Below, in pieces: positions 56,976-64,000 of a stretch of DNA of 64,000 nt (position 1 is the first letter of the stretch; every line of letters starts with the position of its first letter). Where the stretch lies: NCBI GenBank assembly GCA_949361645.1, contig OX442415.1:15562331-15626330 (forward strand), read 5' to 3'. Made by a program: the position numbers and the translations under genes. The notes below the pieces were generated by a model, which was not told the DNA's origin, did no database searches, and saw only the letters and a list, made by a program, of their open reading frames with translations. The DNA is from Spongilla lacustris (taxonomy: Eukaryota > Porifera > Demospongiae > Spongillida > Spongillidae).

Positions 56976-57229
56976 TAGCTTATCATCTTTTATTTTTTCC
57001 ACATACAATGTCAGTCTTCGCTAAGAGAGGATTTCAACAACATTAAAGTGTTTATGGAATGAACATATTGTTGTGTGACCATTGGCATGCAAAACTGATA
57101 TAAGCCTCAGGGCAAAAATAGCAAGCTTTATCTGTACCACACAGAAAGTAGTGCTATACTGCTTTCACAATGTAGAAATCTATTAAATCCCTGCACGTCT
57201 TTTGTCTATTGCCCTACCCGGGGGTACAA

Positions 57230-57554
57230 TTGTATACCCACCCAGGTGTGACGACAGCAAAAAAGTTATTGCCGTTCGGTCACGAAAGGGACCTTTAGTG
57301 GCATTTAACGGTACTGGCTTATAGTACAAGTCTTTTCAGGCTAGGATTGGGCCGAGATAATTAAGCAAAGCTTAAATATCCTTTTGGTACATGTAGAACG
57401 AGCTGTGCTAGCGGATCTATCCATTACGCTCGATAGCTCCGTTAGCACGGGTCATTTTACGAGTACCGAATGGATTTAAGAATTTAGTTACTTATCTCGG
57501 CCCGATCCTGAAAATACTTGTTCTGTAAGCCAGTACCCATAAATGCAGCCAGTC
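57230..57554. repeat. Dispersed fold-back repeat ending at the gap
   Basis: GTACTGGCTTATAGTACAAG at 57311 and its near complement ending at 57536 bound an internal inverted repeat that includes TTGGGCCGAGATAA and its mirror. The left part matches 28620-28800. The assembly gap begins 18 bases later, so the repeat may be why the assembly broke. Confidence 0.55.
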
Positions 57555-57754
57555 NNNNNNNNNNNNNNNNNNNNNNNNNNNNNNNNNNNNNNNNNNNNNN
57601 NNNNNNNNNNNNNNNNNNNNNNNNNNNNNNNNNNNNNNNNNNNNNNNNNNNNNNNNNNNNNNNNNNNNNNNNNNNNNNNNNNNNNNNNNNNNNNNNNNNN
57701 NNNNNNNNNNNNNNNNNNNNNNNNNNNNNNNNNNNNNNNNNNNNNNNNNNNNNN
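57555..57754. other. Assembly gap (200 N)
   Basis: Exactly 200 undetermined bases; the true length is unknown. The sequence on the two sides may not be contiguous. Confidence 1.
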
Positions 57755-58310
57755 TGGACGCAGGATGCATGGTTTTTACGCTATATAGGATGGGTTTTAG
57801 TCTGGGTACCCGACTGATCGCGGTTGTACTATCACGCAACAGATGAACTGACGATGGGAATAGCCTTTCCTGAGATATGTCAGGCGGTGCACGCAGTGTA
57901 CATGTGGAGCTGTGTTTACTTGATGTGATCGACATTACTTTTCAGGCTATGATCCTATAGTTGATCTCAATATATATATATATATCAATCTCTCATACTG
58001 ATGAGATTTCAGCCATGAAGTATATCAATAACCACTCCTTAAGGAATTTTGTTCGTGTATATATGTGTGTGAATATTGGTTTCAATGAGTGCTTTGACGA
58101 CACAGAAAGGATAAGAGCGGTGTATTCGTTAAAAGGAATTTAATACTAAAATACTAAATGTTCGTGTATGTGTGTCAGTATTGGCTACAATGAGCATTTC
58201 AAGCGGCGGAAGGACATGCAGCTTTGGCGACGGTTAGGTGCTACTCGTCAACGCGATTCCGTGTACTGCCGTAAAAGTTTCCCAGCCTTGTCATCAATGA
58301 AATAAAATGT
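57755..58310. other. Non-coding, nothing recognised
   Basis: No feature could be supported. A TTTAGTCTGGGTACCCGACTG at about 57796 weakly resembles the TAGTCTCG family end but lacks the rest. Confidence 0.4.
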
Positions 58311-58313
58311 TAT

Positions 58314-58435
58314 AAGGGGGGACATTTTACCCTGGAGGGGGACAGTTTGCCCTAGTGTAGATTGTCCGGGGGGACATTGTACACTAGTGCAAAACGTCCG
58401 GGGGGACAAATTTTAGGGGGGACATTGTGCACTGC
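58314..58435. repeat. GGGGGGACATT repeat cluster
   Basis: Five words of the GGGGGGACA type are spread over 120 bases, alternating with GTGCACT or CTAGTG words. It is probably the interior of a small MITE. Confidence 0.55.
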
Positions 58436-59084
58436 GACACCGGCCTTAATGACTACAATAGCCTTAAGTGCACGCATTGTTATGTACACGCGTGTGTGAC
58501 TGAATGCAATTCACCCGCGTGTGGCGACGGCCGAAATGCTGTGCACCACTGTCAGCTCAGGTTCAACCAGATCACCTCTGGTACTGCTTATGCAGTTTTG
58601 AACGTAGTATTTTGAAACATTCCTATGCACTGAACATTTAGAATCGCGAATGTTTGAAGAATCAGGTGCGTACGGTTTGTATCTAGAATTATTATATTAA
58701 ACAGTGCCTCGCGCAGTGCTATATTTTTATCAACGCCACGCCTCTTGGCTATGTCGACTGTGGACCTGGAGGCCCTCTTACTCTTTGCCTCTTGCAGAGA
58801 TCTATATATGATCTCTGTCTCTTGTATCTATTTATCTTTCGATCTCACACTTAATGAGATCTTTACAAAGAAGCTGAAATGCATTCACAACGTCCGGCCT
58901 TGCATGTCGATCGGTTTTATACAGTAGTACTAACAGTCATTATACACATGACACAGCAAAGTGCGCTCGTGTTCGCTCAACATACTGCCACGGTCACTAA
59001 CCACATAGCTTTGGTGTACGCATATATGTTTCGATCCAGCGCCAGTCGAGAACGTACGTCATTATAAGCATACGTTAGTTTATC
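58436..59084. other. Non-coding, nothing recognised
   Basis: No feature could be supported. Confidence 0.4.
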
Positions 59085-59215
59085 ATAAGGTCTCGCCGAG
59101 GGGGGGGCAAAAAAAAAAGTTATAGACACCATCCCAAAAATTCTTAAAACCAAGGGCCAGGTCAACCCCCCCCCCCCCCCCCTCCGCCTTCGACCACGCC
59201 CATTTTTCGCCCACG
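59085..59215. repeat. C/G-tract repeat, copy 1
   Basis: GGTCTCGCCGAGGGGGGG, an A run and ACACCATCCC appear inverted at about 60030-60076. A C run at 59166-59181 follows. Confidence 0.5.
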
Positions 59216-59880
59216 CCCCTTAAAATAATTACGTAATTGACAATTGACCACACCTACAGTTAAGATAATATTACAAATTTAAAGCAGGCTTCGTTGTAGA
59301 TTGCTGTTGTAGGTGTTGTCACTTCGTCGCTTGCAGCTGGAGACGCTGTTTCACTTGTACCATAGAATTTCGTGATACCTAGTCTCTCGTGCCATGACGT
59401 AATGCACAGGCTGTAGGCCTATCGAATATTACATCCCTGCCCATCAATTAAGGTTTGCGGTACTCCAACAAGATTTTGAAGAACGGCACGCATTATCGTT
59501 CATGATTTGGTAAAGTACTCGTTTAAACAATAGCAGGCGGGGCATGCTCGCGTGAGGCGTGACCTCATGCATGTTACTTAGTACCAGGTGTATCCGTGGC
59601 TTACTTAGTAGCGTTAGTATAGTTTTTATCTTTACATTGCTTTGCGACGCTTCAATTGTTGCACTATTGGTTAGTGAATTGGTATGAAGGCCACGCCCAC
59701 GAATTGTGTCTCAGTCACGTGATAATATGCTTTCCACAATGAAATAGCTTACAATCGCACTAGATAGGCAGTTAAGCCATATCTTTGCACGAATTGGACA
59801 CCCATGAACATTACAAACAATATGATTCCATCATTATGTTGCTGTAGTGCGAGCTAAAGTTCCAAAAAAAAAATTAAGAA
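59216..59880. other. Non-coding, nothing recognised
   Basis: No feature could be supported. Confidence 0.4.
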
Positions 59881-60085
59881 AAGTGATGAATTTTTTTTTT
59901 TTAATTTTTTTTGGCCAAGACCCCCCCCCCCCCCCCCCAACTTTGATACCTCATAACTTTTTTTCCTAGACCCCCCTGAAAAAAAGAATAGCATATTCGT
60001 GATGCTCTCAATGAGCTCTTCAAAGTTGGGGGATGGTGTCTTCCACTTTGTTTTTTGCCCCCCCCTCGGGTCTCGCTTAAAAAAA
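59881..60085. repeat. C/G-tract repeat, copy 2, inverted
   Basis: Inverted relative to 59085-59215, with GGGATGGTGTCT, TTTTTTGCCCCCCCC and TCGGGTCTCGC. A C run lies at 59920-59938. Confidence 0.5.
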
Positions 60086-61460
60086 AAAACCGCCGGTAGA
60101 AGTTATAACTACATGCATCCAACTAGGCCTACCAGAGACATGCAGAATGCGTTCGCTTGCAAAACTGATTTATATCCCTTATTTCATACCGAACACCCAT
60201 CGTGCGTGTACGGCACTATGCCAGATACACGGTCGGCTCTACCAAGCACCAATAATTTGCTCATGTGACGTCGGATGACAATTAATAATTTCATATATTT
60301 GTCCCAGATTCTGAAGTGCGGTTCATATAAGTGCCTTGGGAATGTTGTAAGGGTCTAAAATACACCACTTGCTCCTACTAACGACTCAGTAGTTCAGCCT
60401 TCATATTCCACTGTGAGTGATGAGAAAAAACTTGAAGAAACATGACAATACCATGTTTCATGTACAAAAGTACGCAGTAGCACAAAAATGCGTATGGAAT
60501 TAGTAGTGAACACTTTTCAACAGAGACCAGAATATAAAAAAGATGGTTTATTAGTATCCCAATCATAAACCCGTTACGTAAAGTTGTATTGTAGCCACTG
60601 TAAAAGAACCGTGAGTGTTTTTACACAATTCTCCATACACTTCCCGTTCAAGTAATTTTTATCGCGTGACGCGGGTATTCAATTATTCATGTCCGCGATT
60701 GCTGGACATGTGCATTGAACGAACTGAATATTGGTAGTTCACGACAAAATTCATATCATATGTGATGATTCAAGTTTGAATCTATAACGTAAACGCTATT
60801 TACTTCCTTCATCCCGGTGTATAGGAAGCGCCGTTAACTGTAGGCAAGGAATGCTCTCTACCGGATGTTAACAATCACTATTTAATACCGCCTGGCCTAT
60901 ACACAGCAAAACCGGTACATCGACACGGTAACGTCTCATCACGTGACCTTACCCGTCTCTTTGATGTAGGCGGATACCGTTGAAATCAATTTCAACGGTC
61001 CGTCTGTGGACTGAGAGTGGACGGTAACGTCTCTTTTCCCGTCACTCTGTCACGTCATTTATACGCTATAATCCGTCACTTCGGAAAATCGACGGTTAAA
61101 GAGGTTCGCTTTTTACCGTTGCCGTACCGTCGGTACGTAAGGTTGGGTTTTAGGCAACCGCGTCGCTTCTATCCATGCAGCACACCACACCATCACATGC
61201 ACCTTTCTCAGAATCTGAAGCAGCTTTGAAAGTCATTATACAAATACATAGGCATGTACGAAAGGGAACGCAAGTATTTTGCTTGGTCTCCGTACGTATT
61301 GATGTACAAAACAACTACTGCATGGTACGTATACGATTCTGTCCTGTTGAAAGATATGATTATAGGATGAGAACCACACGAAGTACTTGCTTAAATACAA
61401 TTGCAGTTATTGATGACACGGGCGTGAAACCTGTACGACAGTCGCACATTCAACTCTCTC
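60086..61460. other. Non-coding, nothing recognised
   Basis: Open frames up to about 140 codons exist (for example 61175-61609) but have no recognisable domain and no clear splice context. Confidence 0.35.
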
Positions 61461-61770
61461 ATCATCAAACCTTCATCTCTTACAAAAAGCCACAGGTGAG
61501 ATTCTTTGCACATACCTCATTGCGCTCCAGATTAACAAAGGCTTACTATATCCGAGGAAACAAAAATCACATGCCCAACAACTTACAGATTGGAAAAAGT
61601 ATACCGTAATGCGAAAGGCACAACTCTGAGACTCTTGCCAGCAAACGTTCATCTGTTACAAAAAAATGACATCCTTGTGACACATTCATGGCGCTCCAGA
61701 GTACGTTCGTGGAAAGGGTTTAGAGAGAGGAAAAACAAGTATCAGACATCAAATTACATAACGAAAAGCA
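61461..61770. repeat. Degenerate direct repeat, period about 187 bp
   Basis: TTCATCTCTTACAAAAAG with TTGCGCTCCAGA about 60 bases later recurs as TTCATCTGTTACAAAAAA with TGGCGCTCCAGA. Two units are visible. The origin is unknown. Confidence 0.35.
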
Positions 61771-62326
61771 CGTACTTTCGCGTTACAACCTATTCCTGTA
61801 GACTGAAAGAAGGGGGTTCGACACAACAAAAATGGCGCCTACCGACACATTTACCTGATTAGGCCACGCCCATGAAGGTCCACACCTCCCAGGAGACCAG
61901 TATGTGTGCTACATCTGCTGATATTAGGACATGTAGATCTACACACGTATTCCCCATGCACAGTGGTGACAGTAACATCGCTTGCCTATGTGGACGGTAC
62001 CGTGCTGTCGATTACCATTGTACATACACGGGCACCGTCACTAAACGTTTCCGTAAAATTTACGTAGAAGTCCGTCATGTTCGAGAGAGACGGAGTACCG
62101 TTGCAACCCGTCTCCAGATAGCGGTTTCGCTGTGCTAGGCATCCTTCACTGCATAGTGAATGGTGTCTAGCATGTAAGAAACAGGTATGAAAGTACGTAT
62201 AGTATTTCTTGTCGAGCCGGTAGCGCGTACTAACTTAATCACAATGATGCCTATAAGTTGTACTATAGGTATAGTGATCTGCTTCCTACTCTGGTAAGCA
62301 TCCTATACTGCACCATGTCCTGTAGC

Positions 62327-63481
62327 CAGGGCTGCCGTGATATTTTTTTATATATCGTGATACGCAATATATCGCGATATTTTTTTAGCATATCGCAATA
62401 CAAACGTGCACGGAAATAGACGGAGAATCACGGAGATAGATGAAATACCAATTTAGTACATGAAGATTTTGCAGAGATGCATTAGTACCATACAAGTACA
62501 CAACGGCAAAATCCTATCACGTGCTATTTAAAACCACTTTGCATTATGCCTCAAAAACATGCATTTACCCAGCCGTTCTGGTTAAGAGGCAACATCGTTT
62601 TTTCTGGAGTATATTCTTTGCTGTGGAGAAAACCCTTTCTGAAGGTGCAGTTGAGGCAGGGATAGCTATAGATACTTCCTTGCCAGTTTGGCAACTTGAG
62701 GGAAGTAGAATTCATGCTTTCTCCGCCAATCCATCGGGTCATCCGCTATATTCTGAAGTTAATTTCAGCCTCCTTAAGATATCTCATCTTCAATGTGATC
62801 ATCATGAGTACAACGGATTACTTCACCAGGACATTCATCTTTATGTCCAAACAGAATATCAAATTCCTCATCTTGTTGAGTAACTGCTGCTTTCTTTGCT
62901 GGAGGCTCATCAGCCTCATCTTCTTCATTCTCCTCTGCAATGTTCATCATTTCAGTTTGCAATTGGCTAATAATGGTTTGCCTATTACTGCGGTTTAGCC
63001 AAGACGAACTTTTATGTCCTGGATGAGTTATAGCTCCCATTCCCAATAGGAGCTAGGTCAGCTGAATCCCAACGTTTGCAGCATGTCCTGCAGTATAAAG
63101 CCCCTGACTTCTTGTACAAGTTTTGGAAGGTTGTTCCAACGGGTCCCTAACTGCCAGTGCACTTGTGGCATTGTACCTTGCAGTCCATCCACAAGTGTAT
63201 CGAGAAAAGCATCCTAAAGTAGGGTACTTTTCTCCCTGCAGAAAATCTGTTGCATTTTGAAATGCCTTCAACAGGGCACACAACTTTTCAGCAGCCAGCC
63301 CTGCCAATACATAAAAAATGTGCTTGTGAAGCAACTGAACTGCAGCAAATAGCGCTGCAATGAATTATTAATAGATAATTGATCGATTAATATATTTACT
63401 ACATCGCGATATCTCGCTCATATCGCGATATATCGCGATATACACGATATCGGCTACAGACCATATATCACGGCAGCACAG
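62327..63481 (-). mobile_element. hAT element, 1155 bp, with 8-bp target duplication
   Basis: The terminal repeats CAGGGCTGCCGTGATAT and (inverted) CTGTGCTGCCGTGATAT match at 15 of 17 positions. CCTGTAGC flanks both sides (62319-62326 and 63482-63489), the 8-bp duplication expected for hAT. Inside, minus-strand frames give pieces of a hAT transposase. They are LKAFQNATDFLQGEKYPTLG (in 63334-63053), EEDEADEPPAKKA (in 63046-62774), and SERVFSTA at about 62642-62619, the hallmark of the C-terminal dimerisation domain. Frames are broken, and the N-terminal zinc finger and most of the catalytic domain are absent. It is therefore an internally deleted, inactive copy. Confidence 0.88.
62340..63460. 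promoter_or_regulatory. Subterminal TATCGCGATA palindromes of the hAT element
   Basis: Near the left end one exact ATATCGCGATAT and two or three variants occur within about 62345-62400. Near the right end at least three exact TATCGCGATA words lie at about 63404-63442. This resembles the site described for BED-finger proteins (TGTCGYGAYA). Transposase binding is an inference. Confidence 0.5.
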
Positions 63482-63764
63482 CCTGTAGCTGAGCCCAGTA
63501 TCGCGAGGGCAAGAACCTAGGGGTGACATTCGTAATTTATGTGAAAGTGTTTGGCTTCGTGGTATGCAACTGTTACATGTTTCATCATATAAACACAGCA
63601 CTTGAACTTATAGAACTTGCAGGGGTGTTGGATCTCAGAACTGTCTTTTTGTGTGTCAATATGAAAGGTTGACAGTAGCTCTTCACGAATTGTTCCTTGA
63701 GTAGATGGCTTGCAAATGCAACCACATAACCAGCATAAATCATCCAATTGACACTTGTGCTTAC
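63482..63764. other. Non-coding, nothing recognised
   Basis: No supportable feature. Confidence 0.35.
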
Positions 63765-63925
63765 ACTGTTAAAAAAAGGGTGTTGCCACAACACCCTTAG
63801 GGGTGTTCGTACGCCTGTTTAGGAATAACACCCCATGGAGTGTTGTGGTAACCGCTCAGGGGTGTTAGAGCTAACACCCCTGAAGTGTAGCCAGTACACT
63901 CTAATGGGTGTTGACACAGGTATCA
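63765..63925. repeat. GGGTGTT/AACACCC repeat cluster
   Basis: About eight copies of GGTGTT or its complement lie in 160 bases, starting with ACACTGTTAAAAAAAGGGTG. The arrangement is palindromic in parts and looks like a small MITE. Confidence 0.55.
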
Positions 63926-64000
63926 ATAGTTCGTGCATGCACCGTAATCTTATGATACAACGTAAATTAATCTTCATAAAGTATACAACAACAGTTGATG

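Noticed and set aside
57796..57816. A further TAGTCTCG-family end after the gap
   Set aside because: It matches only GTCTGGGTAC and then differs. There is no second end.
61175..61862. Long open frames of 90-144 codons as a gene
   Set aside because: No recognisable domain, no splice chain, and part of the stretch is a degenerate direct repeat. They are not supportable as genes.

Overview
This is a eukaryotic, AT-rich, animal-type sequence: split exons with GT/AG borders, many short low-identity repeats, DNA transposons of several superfamilies, and one 200-base assembly gap (57555-57754). The frequent TACATGTA-type words, the transposon mix and the ankyrin gene architecture suggest a marine invertebrate, possibly a sponge. 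That placement is an inference; nothing here fixes the species. No bacterial, phage, tRNA, rRNA or CRISPR feature was found.

The only convincing host gene runs on the minus strand across almost the whole window, from a tiny first coding exon at 52139-52156 down to at least 1867. Eleven further phase-0 exons follow. Most are 99-102 bases and encode exactly one ankyrin repeat each. Four of them (33434, 29702, 27606, 3953), with part of their flanking introns, are clearly recent tandem duplicates. The gene probably continues beyond the left edge. Its introns hold nearly all the other features.

The mobile DNA, from left to right, is as follows. There is a family of fold-back elements ending in TATATGGGACAGTT (571-1405, 10026-11343, 30279-31045, 31045-33130 and fragments). 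A Ty3/gypsy pol scrap lies at 4865-5270. A dead pogo-type transposase (6984-8215) sits between long inverted arms (5502-5997 and 8530-8995). The centrepiece is a 15-kb nested palindrome (11345-26448), whose outer ends belong to the GGGACAGTT family. Its arms hold mirrored copies of a degenerate zinc-finger gene, a 35-37 bp minisatellite, a 49 bp tandem repeat and a roughly 165 bp tandem repeat. Beyond it come a near-perfect 296 bp hairpin (26452-26747) and further MITEs. A ZBED/DUF4371-type hAT remnant (39102-42880) is interrupted by two LINE 3' ends. It is followed by a piggyBac remnant (43002-43604) and a third LINE copy (45370-46230). A 1.4-kb TA-flanked fold-back lies at 47480-48915. The right part holds a 115-bp MITE (52835-52949) that shares its ends with 3.9/3.5-kb segments inside the giant palindrome, a CGGTTAACCGG-rich element (56143-56975), and a hAT copy with a clean 8-bp target duplication (62327-63481).

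The strongest candidates for an undescribed system are the giant nested fold-back and the TAGTCTCGTACCCAGAC-ended family that links the small MITE to the zinc-finger-gene-bearing segments in the palindrome arms.
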